Positions 47,301 through 54,819 of a DNA stretch of 64,000 nucleotides are shown here, in pieces. Under the pieces are notes generated by a model. That model did no database searches. It worked only from the letters and a program-made list of their open reading frames with translations, and was not told the origin of the DNA. Each line of letters starts with the position of its first letter. The stretch's first letter is position 1. Source of the DNA: Brevibacterium antiquum CNRZ 918 (GTDB lineage: Bacteria; Actinomycetota; Actinomycetes; Actinomycetales; Brevibacteriaceae); NCBI RefSeq assembly GCF_900169145.1, contig NZ_FXZD01000001.1, positions 62,001 through 126,000 of the forward strand, given 5' to 3'. Both the position numbers and the translations under genes were made by a program.

Positions 47301-47748
47301 AGCGGACCTTGCCGGCAGAATCGCGTGGTGCCCGCAGGAGGCGCATATCTTCCGGTCGACGGTGAGGGGCAATCTGGCGATCGCGCGCAGAGAGGCACCC
47401 ACCAGCGAGGAGATGTGCGCAGCGTTGACCAGCGCGGGCTTGGACGAATGGGCTGATCAAGCCGGCCTCGACCTCTGGGTCGGCGATCACGGAGCAGAGA
47501 TCTCCGGAGGACAGCGTCAGCGACTGGCCGTGGCCAGGACGCTGCTGAGCGGAGCTGAAGTGCTCGTGCTCGATGAACCGACGGCGCACCTCGACGATGA
47601 GATGGCACAACGGTTGGTGAATGATCTGCGGAAGAACCTTTGCTCACACGCCGTTGTGATGGTCACTCATGATCGCAGTCTGATCGCAGCCGACGATCGA
47701 CTGGTCGAGTTGGGTGGCGAACTCAGTCGCGCTTCGAGCCGAACATGA
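44305..47748 (+). CDS. cydDC: Fused CydDC thiol/haem ABC transporter for cytochrome bd assembly
   Basis: 1147 residues: two complete half-transporters in one chain. Half 1 has Walker A GASGAGKST (355-363), signature LSPGQ (433-437) and VLDEPTAHLD. Half 2 has Walker A GDSGTGKST (958-966), signature ISGGQ (1066-1070) and VLDEPTAHLD. The first signature has Pro for Gly, so the halves may be unequal in ATP turnover. A charged linker with three THADPA repeats joins them. CydDC controls periplasmic redox and haem supply for CydAB. The fusion is known in other actinobacteria. Its end overlaps sepH by 26 bases tail to tail. Confidence 0.94.
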   Translation: MKSPLRILLDLPGGQRGFCLSLFSALSRAVGIVLIAEALVRLIVGSSPVAVWAVLGLLGAALRGASLWTDHSLGTSLAAAHKQRLRFSILRSLLTGPGQPRMNTAITVTRGIDDLDDYFTTVVPALSAAAVVPVTLLVRIVFTDVLSAVIIALCLPLVPIFMILIGRFTEESTAASTTALERLSDHLAELAEGLPVLIGLGRSRDHARTLRALGEKYHGANLATLRIAFLSSLALELIATISVALVAVVIGLRLVSGTMDLSSGLFVLLLAPECFTPLRELGAGYHASENGREARDRAHALIAGTDSASRKGFDCDDAARDDAAGAQHRVIYPNGTTIEWNGDFPTAPGITAVRGASGAGKSTILAALTGQLPARATTTTTPHRVAFVPQSPRIFGATIGAELDAYGLPHSQQGTALRGARLPEDSTLSTSALSPGQLRRLAFVRVVHLVEGEAEALVLDEPTAHLDDDNAAIIIDMIAEAAARVRVVLASHDDRVVALAEDEIVPRKTSVSTHAAASVQERGQDAASDADLRNRAAAATHADPATHADPATHADPAVGTVPAVPSGLVPTGRSQSADMVSEDHSSSIRGQITILRRRWSLLRSSMPLVTPNMIVALLASCASSLAAIALTAVSAWLIVEASYQPPIMILMVAIVGVRFFGLSRSVLLYLSRLKLHSAIFASLGRLRSRLWEHFEAVGMGDRKLLTSDAALRTMVSDADDVRDLIPRTLFAPVASSLVFLAVLIAAWALDPTTLPVFLGLGALNLVLLPVAVIRSESGLARRVRTVRNRILSVLARALNAKTDLRANRADDTVLTVLSGEEQELQRAQRRSSHHLGFAQLWLQLSTVGAAMLIAMTSSAPTEIRAVVVLIALGSADVFSQSLLAFRALPTLGAVLDRIPALSPAQSGPSTDDHSGNHPDATAFTGLDLEDISVGWEASPVVENLDLRAQRGRWTVLHGDSGTGKSTMLSVLLRFLDPWSGSYRAEDEAGHETDVLGLVPADLAGRIAWCPQEAHIFRSTVRGNLAIARREAPTSEEMCAALTSAGLDEWADQAGLDLWVGDHGAEISGGQRQRLAVARTLLSGAEVLVLDEPTAHLDDEMAQRLVNDLRKNLCSHAVVMVTHDRSLIAADDRLVELGGELSRASSRT
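45922..45975 (+). repeat. Three 18-bp tandem repeats in the CydDC linker
   Basis: Unit ACGCACGCCGACCCAGCG at 45922, 45940 and 45958 (the third copy ends differently). In frame it encodes THADPA repeats in the linker between the two half-transporters, so copy-number change would only alter linker length. Confidence 0.85.
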
Positions 47749-48796
47749 TCTCGTCCCAGCTGGGGATCGATGCGCGACTGTTCTTCTTCGACTTCGCTTT
47801 CGACTCCGTGTCCTTGAACTGATTCGATTCTTCGCTGACACCAGGTTCATTGAGCAGGGACAGCTGATTCTCATCGTCGAATCTGGCGACCTCCTGTGTG
47901 GGCTCCTGAGGTTCTTCCGGGTCGACAGATGCCGGGTCCTCGAATGCGAAGACCTCGTCATCGGTGGCCTCCTCAGGCCGTCCTGGCGCGGTGTGGGCAC
48001 CCTGAGGGTGAGTCTCCGGGTCCTCGGTGACAGCGCGGAGCCTGCCACGGGGCTCGTCGTCGTCTTCATGACGACGACGTTTGCGCAGATTCTCCAAGAT
48101 CCGCCCGGTCTCCGCCTGGTGGTCCCGGGCAGCGGGAGACGGCTCGGTCTGAGTTGGAGGCGCGGTCGGGGCGTCGATCTCCTCGGTGTTCTTCTGGCGT
48201 TGCGCACCGGTTCCGTAGTTCGGGATGGGGCCGGTGTCGGTCGGTCCCGAATCGGCTAGCCATTTCGCTTCGTCGTCGATGGGAGTCAACGACCGGCGGT
48301 AGTAGTTCCATCCAGCCGTGCGAGTCCGATCCGCGGCGGTGAAGCTGAGCTGGATGTACCAGTTGCCGTCCTGCTGCTTCCACGCATCCCAGTCCATCGT
48401 CTCGATGTCGACATCGCGCATCGCCAGACGAGTCTGGCACAGTTCCACCAGAGGAGTCGGGTCGCCATTGGGGTCATGGTCAGAGTAGATCGGATGCTGA
48501 CTGGCCGTGTACGCCGTGTGTGCGCGTTCGGCCAGAGCAGGTCGCTCATAGGTGCGGACCTGTTCGACATCGGCGCCCGTGGAGGAGATGACCTCCTCCG
48601 CACTCATCCCACCACGGATCATCGCCTGGATGTCGCGAGGGCGGACAGGGGTCTCGGGCTTGACTGTAGTGCGGTCCTTGCGGACAGCGGCGTACAGAGC
48701 TTCGTCGAGAGCCAATCGATACTGCAGCCCGTTTTCGTCGTTCAGCAGCAGATGAGTGCCGTCGGCGTCGACTCCGTTCAAGATCAGTTCACGCAT
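47723..48796 (-). CDS. sepH: Septation protein SepH
   Basis: 357 residues. The N-terminal DUF3071 domain (MRELILNGVDADGTHLLLND, EALYAAVRKDR) contains a helix-turn-helix-like segment (RPRDIQAMIRGGMSAEEVI). A conserved middle (WDAWKQQDGNWYIQLSF) is followed by a disordered acidic/basic tail ending in WDEIMFGSKRD. In Streptomyces and Mycobacterium SepH binds FtsZ and promotes its assembly. It is transcribed toward cydDC and the two genes share their last 26 bases. Confidence 0.9.
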   Translation of the reverse strand: MRELILNGVDADGTHLLLNDENGLQYRLALDEALYAAVRKDRTTVKPETPVRPRDIQAMIRGGMSAEEVISSTGADVEQVRTYERPALAERAHTAYTASQHPIYSDHDPNGDPTPLVELCQTRLAMRDVDIETMDWDAWKQQDGNWYIQLSFTAADRTRTAGWNYYRRSLTPIDDEAKWLADSGPTDTGPIPNYGTGAQRQKNTEEIDAPTAPPTQTEPSPAARDHQAETGRILENLRKRRRHEDDDEPRGRLRAVTEDPETHPQGAHTAPGRPEEATDDEVFAFEDPASVDPEEPQEPTQEVARFDDENQLSLLNEPGVSEESNQFKDTESKAKSKKNSRASIPSWDEIMFGSKRD

Positions 48797-49003
48797 GCCT
48801 TAAGCTCCTTTATCGCGTCTCCCTGCATCGTGTCACGTCCGGCGCCGCGCGCAGGGCAGATTTGCGCGCGAGTCGTGAAATGACCGCTCTCATGGGTGCG
48901 TGGCCGGTCTGTTCGATGGATGGCCGCTCTCAACGGTGAGTGGAACTGGCTCAGTGTGCGGACAACGGGCGCAGACTCTCTGCAAGCTGTAAAATCAGGA
49001 ACT

Positions 49004-50110
49004 GTGAATAAAACTGCACCCATTGACGCTCTCGTCCTCATGTCATTCGGGGGACCGGAGGCTCCAGAAGAAGTTGTCCCTTTCCTCAAGAACGTCACCG
49101 CTGGCCGCGGAATACCGGAGGAGCGACTCGAAGAAGTCGGTGAACATTACTACGGATTCGGCGGGAAGTCGCCCATCAACGATCAGAACAAAGCCCTCCT
49201 GCAGGCCTTGCGCGAAGAGCTCGACCGTCGTGAGATCGAGACTCCGATCATCTGGGGCAATCGCAACTGGGAACCGTATCTGACCGACGAATTGCGTGCC
49301 GAGGCGCAGTCCGGGCGGACTCGTTTCCTGTCCATCGACACCTCGGCGTACTCGTCCTATTCATCCTGCCGCCAATATCGTGAGGACTTCGCCAAGACGA
49401 TTGGCGCACTGTCAGCCGAGGGCATGACCGTCACGATCGACAAGATCCGGCAGTTCTACAACCACCCCGGCTATGCCGAGGCGTGTGCTCTCCTCCTGAG
49501 AGAGGGGCTCGCCGATTTCACGAAGCAGGTCGGTGCCCTTGATGCGGAGAAGCATCGGATCCTCTTCGTCACACATTCGATCCCCAACGTCATGCAGGAC
49601 GCTTCCGCTGTGGAGACCAACGGCTATCGCGCACAGCACGAAGAGCTCATGACCCACCTGTTGAATGGGTTGCCTGCGTCCGAGGCGCTTCCGGCAGAGC
49701 TGGTCTACTGCTCCCGTTCGGGGTCGCCAGAGGTTCCATGGCTCGAACCGGATGTCAACGATCGGATGACAGAACTTGCTGCAGATGGGGTCAGCGGTGT
49801 GATCCTCGTTCCGATCGGATTCATCTCCGATCACATGGAGGTCGCTTTCGACCTCGATACCGAGGCGAAGGAGACGGCTGCCGAACTCGGCTTCGCCTTC
49901 ACCCGCGTTGCAACTGTCGGGACGCACCCACTGTTCGTATCGGGACTCGTTGACCTGGTCGAAGAGAGAATCGCACAGCTTCGCGGCGATGAGACGACTG
50001 CTCCGACTATTCCCGGCTCCACTGCGCTGGTTCCCGGCAGCGGTGCGTGCAGCATCGAGTGCTGTCGCGGACGCATCGAGCGGACTACCGAACCCAATTG
50101 GCCAGCCTGA
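49004..50110 (+). CDS. hemH: Ferrochelatase, probably the coproporphyrin type with an iron-sulfur cluster
   Basis: 368 residues from a GTG at 49004 (AGGA three bases before, rather close). Motifs: LVLMSFGGPEAPEEV, the metal-site LFVTHSIPNVM and PIGFISDHMEVAFDLD. Cys122 (YSSCRQY) and Cys349, Cys353 and Cys354 near the C-terminus match the four ligands of [2Fe-2S] ferrochelatases of actinobacteria. It inserts iron into coproporphyrin III (CpfC) in the coproporphyrin-dependent haem route used by these bacteria. It stands alone; other hem genes are not in the window. Confidence 0.9.
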   Translation: MNKTAPIDALVLMSFGGPEAPEEVVPFLKNVTAGRGIPEERLEEVGEHYYGFGGKSPINDQNKALLQALREELDRREIETPIIWGNRNWEPYLTDELRAEAQSGRTRFLSIDTSAYSSYSSCRQYREDFAKTIGALSAEGMTVTIDKIRQFYNHPGYAEACALLLREGLADFTKQVGALDAEKHRILFVTHSIPNVMQDASAVETNGYRAQHEELMTHLLNGLPASEALPAELVYCSRSGSPEVPWLEPDVNDRMTELAADGVSGVILVPIGFISDHMEVAFDLDTEAKETAAELGFAFTRVATVGTHPLFVSGLVDLVEERIAQLRGDETTAPTIPGSTALVPGSGACSIECCRGRIERTTEPNWPA

Positions 50111-50128
50111 ACGAGGCGTCCCCCAACA

Positions 50129-50203
50129 CTCCTCAGGAAGCAGGAATCCCTCCTCTGCCGGTTGCGCAGGGGAGGGATTCTCGGTATCGATCTTCCTGAG
50201 GAG
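50129..50203. terminator. Nested double inverted repeat after hemH
   Basis: Outer arms CTCCTCAGGAAG (50129-50140) and CTTCCTGAGGAG (50192-50203) are perfect. Inside lies a 15-bp stem, 50144-50158 with 50166-50180, with one G-T pair and a 7-base loop. It separates hemH from the convergent small gene and reaches its stop. Probably a bidirectional terminator. Confidence 0.75.
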
Positions 50204-50431
50204 TCAGGACTCTTCCGGGGCGGGAATGACCGGAATCGCTCCGGTCTCTGCTGTGATGACTGCAACGATCGGACCGGTGTCGACATCGTTGCGATCGGCA
50301 AGTTCCAAGAGATTCTGCAGTTCGTCGATCAGGGTCTCGACGAGGTAGTCGTCCCCATCGGACCGGGCTTCATGAATGCGATGACGGACATCGTCGATCC
50401 TGTTATCGAGTTGATTTGCGAATTCACTCAT
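50204..50431 (-). CDS. Small acidic protein of unknown function
   Basis: 75 residues from the ATG at 50431 (MSEFANQLDNRIDDVRHRI), with GAGGAAGGA about ten bases upstream. The first 50 residues look like an amphipathic helix or coiled coil; the tail is Val/Ile/Pro-rich. A longer reading to 50644 has no start signal. It lies between hemH (convergent) and the DUF4193 gene (divergent). I do not recognise the family. Confidence 0.6.
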   Translation of the reverse strand: MSEFANQLDNRIDDVRHRIHEARSDGDDYLVETLIDELQNLLELADRNDVDTGPIVAVITAETGAIPVIPAPEES

Positions 50432-50717
50432 CGTGTATCCGTCCTTCCTCGGGTCGTGTCCCACGCAGGGGGCGATGCCCGTTTCATTCACCGACAAAAT
50501 GCTATCGGCGCTATTCGACTCATGTATTCTCGCAGAGCTTTTCGAGAGTCGTATGTGCGAACCGTCACGCAGCGACACATGAGTGACGAGAATCACTGCG
50601 AACATGGACGATCTGATCTTGCCAACCGCAACCATACAGTGCACAATGCTGGGGACACGTTTGGCGAGAGGGGTTGAAAATCCTCTTCAGCACACCCGAC
50701 AGAGAGCGATGAGCCAT

Positions 50718-51017
50718 ATGGCAACGGATTACGACGCACCTCGTAAGCAAGACGATGAAATCAAAAGCGATTCGATTGAACAGCTGAAGGCTTCACGCTC
50801 GCAGGCGCAGGCTAGCAAGATTGACGAAGATGAGACCGCGGTTGCGGAAGGGTTCGAACTGCCCGGTGCGGACTTGTCGAACGAAGAGCTCTCCGTTCGA
50901 GTGCTGCCCAAGCAGAATGACGAGTTCACCTGCATGGAATGCTTCCTGGTTCGCCATCGCTCGCAGTTGGCCAGTGAAGAGGGTGGAGTCCCCATCTGCA
51001 CGGACTGTGCTGGCTGA
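50718..51017 (+). CDS. DUF4193 zinc-ribbon protein
   Basis: 99 residues from the ATG at 50718 (MATDYDAPRKQDDE); an ATG at 50709 in the same frame is possible. Two CxxC pairs, Cys72/Cys75 (TCMEC) and Cys94/Cys97 (ICTDC), form a probable zinc ribbon. The middle FELPGADLSNEELSVRV is near invariant across actinobacteria (compare M. tuberculosis Rv2699c, from memory). Function unknown. It neighbours DUF3093 and dut, as in Mycobacterium. Confidence 0.9.
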   Translation: MATDYDAPRKQDDEIKSDSIEQLKASRSQAQASKIDEDETAVAEGFELPGADLSNEELSVRVLPKQNDEFTCMECFLVRHRSQLASEEGGVPICTDCAG

Positions 51018-51039
51018 AGCTGCTGTCGAACGATACAAG

Positions 51040-51063
51040 AACGCGCCCTTGTCGGGGCGCGTT
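51040..51063 (+). terminator. Terminator after the DUF4193 gene
   Basis: AACGCGCCC (51040-51048) pairs with GGGCGCGTT (51055-51063) around a 6-base loop, followed by TCTGTGTCT. It starts 22 bases after the stop codon and lies between convergent genes. Confidence 0.75.
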
Positions 51064-51128
51064 TCTGTGTCTCGGCTGGTTCGGTTCCGGGCTCAGCTTC
51101 ATGGAGGCAATTGCTCAGGGCGGCAGCC

Positions 51129-51584
51129 TCAGGTCCCGAGTGCCTCGGCGAGCTCCATTGGCCGCTTGCTCGAAACCAGCCAGTAGGGGGTTGGGTCAGA
51201 CTCATCGTGGATGTCGATCCGCACCGCGCACTTGGCCCAGGGGCGCAGCATGAGGAAGGCCCGAGCGTCTAGACCCGGCCCGCGGGCGGCCCGTGCATCT
51301 TCGGCGTCGTAGCCGGTGGCATCGGTGACGTACCGGCGATCGATATGTGCATCACCGACGAAGAGCTGTCGTTCGGTCACGATGATTGAGATCCCGAGCG
51401 AACGCAGCCACCAGGCCAGGAGAACGAAGCTGACCACCGGAAGGATGACGGCGCCTGCCGTCCACACCGGGAAGACCATGAGAGCGGTAGAAGCCGCGGC
51501 GATCACAATGAGGATCCACATGCCGATGGATGGGCCGAGTTTTTCCGTGTAGACCACGCGTGTTTCGGGTTGAGTCGTTGCCAT
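51129..51584 (-). CDS. DUF3093 membrane protein
   Basis: 151 residues. Two adjacent hydrophobic helices (IGMWILIVIAAASTALMVF and WTAGAVILPVVSFVLLAWW) are followed by a PH-like cytoplasmic domain (VTERQLFVGDAHIDRRYV, PYWLVSSKRPMELAEAL). This layout is DUF3093, found beside dut and DUF4193 in many actinobacteria. Function unknown. Confidence 0.85.
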   Translation of the reverse strand: MATTQPETRVVYTEKLGPSIGMWILIVIAAASTALMVFPVWTAGAVILPVVSFVLLAWWLRSLGISIIVTERQLFVGDAHIDRRYVTDATGYDAEDARAARGPGLDARAFLMLRPWAKCAVRIDIHDESDPTPYWLVSSKRPMELAEALGT

Positions 51585-51610
51585 AGGGCCATTCTCCCAT
51601 AGCGGACTTT

Positions 51611-51640
51611 TTGGAAGCGCTCAGGCTTCGGCACTAGAGT
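51611..51640 (+). promoter_or_regulatory. Probable leaderless promoter of dut
   Basis: TTGGAA (51611-51616), 18 bases, TAGAGT (51635-51640). Transcription would begin at or within a base or two of the GTG start at 51649, and no ribosome-binding site is present. Confidence 0.5.
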
Positions 51641-51648
51641 GCTTCTTT

Positions 51649-52122
51649 GTGGTAGAAACCCTGAAGATTGATCTCAAACTGCTTGACGCAGGCATGACTC
51701 CTCCCTCGTACGCACACGCGACCGATGCGGGTGCCGACCTGTGCTCGGCGATCGACTTCGTCCTCGAGCCGTTCGAACGGAAGGTCGTGCCCACCGGCAT
51801 CGCGATCGCCCTGCCGGTCGGCTGCGCCGGATTCGTCCATCCTCGATCGGGACTCTCGAGCAGACACGGAGTCACCGTCATCAATGCTCCGGGCACGATC
51901 GACGCCGGTTATCGAGGTGAGATCAAGGTGCCGCTCATCAACCTCGATGCGCACACCCCTCTGCGCGTCTCGCGTGGAGACCGCATCGCCCAGCTCGTCA
52001 TCCAAAAAATCAAACAAGCAGACTTCACCCTGGTCGAATCGCTGGACGACAGCGATCGCGGTGCAGGGGGCTTCGGCTCCACGGGTGGAGTACAAGCAGG
52101 CCTGACCGAGAAAGAGGTGTGA
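51649..52122 (+). CDS. dut: dUTP diphosphatase
   Basis: 157 residues from a GTG at 51649. All five trimeric dUTPase motifs are present: ATDAGADL, HPRSGLSSRHG, GTIDAGYRGEI, RGDRIAQLV and the C-terminal RGAGGFGSTGG. It hydrolyses dUTP to dUMP, keeping uracil out of DNA and feeding dTMP synthesis. The DUF3710 gene follows after six bases. Confidence 0.96.
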   Translation: MVETLKIDLKLLDAGMTPPSYAHATDAGADLCSAIDFVLEPFERKVVPTGIAIALPVGCAGFVHPRSGLSSRHGVTVINAPGTIDAGYRGEIKVPLINLDAHTPLRVSRGDRIAQLVIQKIKQADFTLVESLDDSDRGAGGFGSTGGVQAGLTEKEV

Positions 52123-52128
52123 ACGACC

Positions 52129-53001
52129 ATGGGACTGTTCTCCCGATTCTCCAAGAAATCTTCCGATGAGAAGATCGACGACACGGTCGATAAGGAGCAC
52201 GGCGTCGATGACGCTGTGACAAATGACACCGACGCCGAAGACTCGACCGAAGCTGACGCGGACGAGGCCGACTCGAGCGAACCTGCGGACTCGGCCGACG
52301 ACGAAGACTTGGCGGACTCGACTGACGACCAAGACGTCGACGAGCTCGACGAGGAGGCCGTGCTCGAGAAGTCCGCTCCCTACGACCGGTCTGAGAAGGG
52401 CCCGTTCGACGCTGCCGAAGAATTCCCCGAGCTCAACAGACTCGACCTGGGCGCTCTCAAGGTGCCCGTCGTCGACGGCATGCAGGTGCGCCTGGACACG
52501 GACGACGACTCGCAGCGGGTGCTGGCGGTGACACTCATCCATGAAGGCGGCGGAATCCAGCTGCAGGCCTTCGCGACACCACGGTCAGAAGGACTGTGGA
52601 ACACTGTTCGCAATCAGTTGGCGACCGGAGTCACATCGCAGGGCGGCGAAGCCGCGGAGCTGCATACCTCGCTGGGCAGAGAACTGGCTGTCGAAGTTCC
52701 AGCCAAGACCGAGGACGGCCGACCAGGGAAGCGTGCCATGCGCTTCGCAGGAGTCGATGGGCCACGCTGGTTCGTCCGTGCAGTGTTTTCCGGCAAGGCC
52801 GTCACCGACGAAGAGATCCGGTCCGAACTCAGCGCACTCTTTCGCGGCATCATCGTCGACAGAGGACAGGGTGCGATGGCTCCGCGCGAACTCATCGTGC
52901 TCACTGCCCCTCAAGTCGACGCAGATTCCGAGACTGAGGATGAGGACAAGGACGAGCTCAACCCGTTCGAACGCGGTCCGGAAATCACCGAGGTCCGCTG
53001 A
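52129..53001 (+). CDS. DUF3710 domain-containing protein
   Basis: 290 residues. After a short basic start (MGLFSRFSKKSSDEK), residues 15-75 are strongly acidic and low in complexity. The conserved DUF3710 domain (FDAAEEFPELNRLDLGALKV, DGPRWFVRAVFSGKAV) fills the rest. It sits between dut and an OB-fold protein, as in Mycobacterium and Streptomyces. No biochemical function is established. Confidence 0.88.
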   Translation: MGLFSRFSKKSSDEKIDDTVDKEHGVDDAVTNDTDAEDSTEADADEADSSEPADSADDEDLADSTDDQDVDELDEEAVLEKSAPYDRSEKGPFDAAEEFPELNRLDLGALKVPVVDGMQVRLDTDDDSQRVLAVTLIHEGGGIQLQAFATPRSEGLWNTVRNQLATGVTSQGGEAAELHTSLGRELAVEVPAKTEDGRPGKRAMRFAGVDGPRWFVRAVFSGKAVTDEEIRSELSALFRGIIVDRGQGAMAPRELIVLTAPQVDADSETEDEDKDELNPFERGPEITEVR

Positions 53002-53006
53002 GTTCC

Positions 53007-53381
53007 ATGCTGGATCTCATCACACGCCTCGTGCGTGACTTCGGGTCGAGGGACGCTGAGGCGCGGGCCGATCTGAGACTGGTGTCCCAGATCCCCGGCG
53101 TCGTCAGCGTGCAGGACCTCGCCCCACGGCAGATGTCGAGGATCGCCGGTGTCGTCAGTGCTGTGACGCAGTCATGCAGCGGCGACAGCCCTCGTCTGCA
53201 CATCACCGTTGCCGATGGGACCGGAGAGGTCCACGCGCAGTTCCTGGGCCGCCGTGAGATCAGCGGAATCAGACCGGGAGCACTGATCGTCCTCGAAGGG
53301 CGCTTCTGCGCTCACGACGGGGCGCTGAAGGCCCACAATCCGGTCTACGAGCTGATCCACACCCGGGACGACCAAGAGTGA
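53007..53381 (+). CDS. OB-fold nucleic acid-binding domain protein
   Basis: 124 residues. The central part (RIAGVVSAVTQ, LHITVADGTGEVHAQFLGRREISGIRPGALIVLEG) is an OB-fold of the tRNA-anticodon/RecG wedge kind. It starts six bases after the DUF3710 stop and is probably in one operon with dut. In relatives it is followed by a DUF3159 gene, which is absent here. Confidence 0.82.
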   Translation: MLDLITRLVRDFGSRDAEARADLRLVSQIPGVVSVQDLAPRQMSRIAGVVSAVTQSCSGDSPRLHITVADGTGEVHAQFLGRREISGIRPGALIVLEGRFCAHDGALKAHNPVYELIHTRDDQE

Positions 53382-53448
53382 GCAGAACTGACCACGCATG
53401 AGCAGAGCCTCATGGCCAGAGTTCGAGGTCATGGAGCCTAGCGTGAAC

Positions 53449-54114
53449 TCATTGGGTGGGAGACTGCAGCAGATCGAGCAGGGCGCCCTCCTGATCCGGT
53501 GAGGAGAGGAAGAACAGTTCGTCTCCGGCCTCGATCACGTCATCGGCGCTGGGCGCGAATGCCCGCGAGTTGCGAATGACCGCGACGAGCACCGTGTCGA
53601 GCGGGAATGCGATGTCGCCGATTCGTGAGGCGACGAGCGCGGATGATTCATGGACGGTGAACTCCATCAGACCCGCCTGACCGCGTTCGAAGCTCATCAG
53701 ATGCACAAGGCCGCCCACCTCGACGGCCTCCTCGACCAATGCAGTCATCAGACGTGGAGTCGACACTGCCACGTCGACGCCCCAGTTCTCGTCGAAGAGC
53801 CACTCGTTCTTCGGGTTGTTGACTCGTGAAACGGTGCGCGGAACACCGAATTCCGTCTTCGCCAGCAGAGACAGAACGAGGTTGGTCTTGTCGTCCCCGG
53901 TCGCGGCGACGACAACATCGGCCTCCTCGAGCTTGGCCTCACCCAATCCCGCCAGCTCGCAGGCATCCGAGAGCAGCCATTCCGCTCCTGGAATGCGCTC
54001 ATGGTCCAACGCTTCCTTGCTCTGATCGATGAGCAGGACCGCGTGCTTCTTGTCGATGAGCTCCCGAGCCACTGAACGACCGACGGACCCGGCCCCCGCG
54101 ATGACGACTCTCAT
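53449..54114 (-). CDS. TrkA-type potassium channel regulatory subunit (CeoC-like)
   Basis: 221 residues from the ATG at 54114, with GGAGGAGA directly upstream; the start overlaps the stop of the other trkA gene (ATGA). An N-terminal RCK NAD-binding domain (VVIAGAGSVGRSVARELI, VVVAATGDDKTNLV) and a C-terminal TrkA_C ligand domain are visible. With its partner it gates a Trk/Ktr-type K+ channel. No trkH-type channel gene is within the window. Confidence 0.9.
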   Translation of the reverse strand: MRVVIAGAGSVGRSVARELIDKKHAVLLIDQSKEALDHERIPGAEWLLSDACELAGLGEAKLEEADVVVAATGDDKTNLVLSLLAKTEFGVPRTVSRVNNPKNEWLFDENWGVDVAVSTPRLMTALVEEAVEVGGLVHLMSFERGQAGLMEFTVHESSALVASRIGDIAFPLDTVLVAVIRNSRAFAPSADDVIEAGDELFFLSSPDQEGALLDLLQSPTQ

Positions 54115-54782
54115 TTCTCCTCCATTGCTCGCACCGGCTGGTCCAGTATCTTCTCGATCTCGCCGAGGCGGTCCACCGGACACATCAGATGGACCAGGTC
54201 CCCGTCTTGGAGGAGCAGATCCTCGTGAGCGAGGATGCCCTCGGACAGCCGGGTGACGTAGGCGACCCGCGCCTTGGTCCTGGTCTCGATCTCCTTGATC
54301 GGCCTGGCCACCCAGCCGGGATCAAGATGGACTTCGGCGAGCACGAGTCTGCCTGAGGGTTCGCGGAATTCAGTGATGGATCCCTGCGGAACGAGTTTGC
54401 GCATCACTTGGTCGGCCGTCCACCTCACTGTGGGAACGGTCGGAATGCCCAGTCGTTCGAACACTTGGGCACGGTTGGGGTCGTAGATTCTGGCCGCGAC
54501 GTTGACCACACCGAAGGTCTCCCTGGCGACACGCGCGGCGAGGATATTGGAATTGTCGCCGCTGGACACGGCGGCGAAGGCGTAGGCATCCGAAGTCTTC
54601 GCCTGGGAGAGAGTCTCGCGGTCGAACCCGATGCCCGTGATTGTGGAGCCGCTGAATTCCCTGCCGAGCTTGAGGAACGCATCGGGGTTGCGGTCGACGA
54701 CTGCCACCGAGTGCCCATTGGCATCGAGCGCCTTGGCCAAGGACGCTCCGACTCGGCCGCAGCCCATAATCACGAAGTGCAT
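54111..54782 (-). CDS. TrkA-type potassium channel regulatory subunit (CeoB-like)
   Basis: 223 residues from the ATG at 54782 (MHFVIMGCGRVGASLAKALD). The RCK domain has the GCGRVG dinucleotide loop and the VVDRNPDAF acidic end; the TrkA_C domain follows after residue 135. Two tandem trkA genes, then a divergent APC permease, match the ceoB-ceoC-Rv2690c order in M. tuberculosis. The ATG overlaps in opposite orientation the possible early start of the permease. Confidence 0.9.
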   Translation of the reverse strand: MHFVIMGCGRVGASLAKALDANGHSVAVVDRNPDAFLKLGREFSGSTITGIGFDRETLSQAKTSDAYAFAAVSSGDNSNILAARVARETFGVVNVAARIYDPNRAQVFERLGIPTVPTVRWTADQVMRKLVPQGSITEFREPSGRLVLAEVHLDPGWVARPIKEIETRTKARVAYVTRLSEGILAHEDLLLQDGDLVHLMCPVDRLGEIEKILDQPVRAMEEK

Positions 54783-54819
54783 GGGTAATCCTCTCCATAT
54801 TGATCTACCATTGGTGCCC

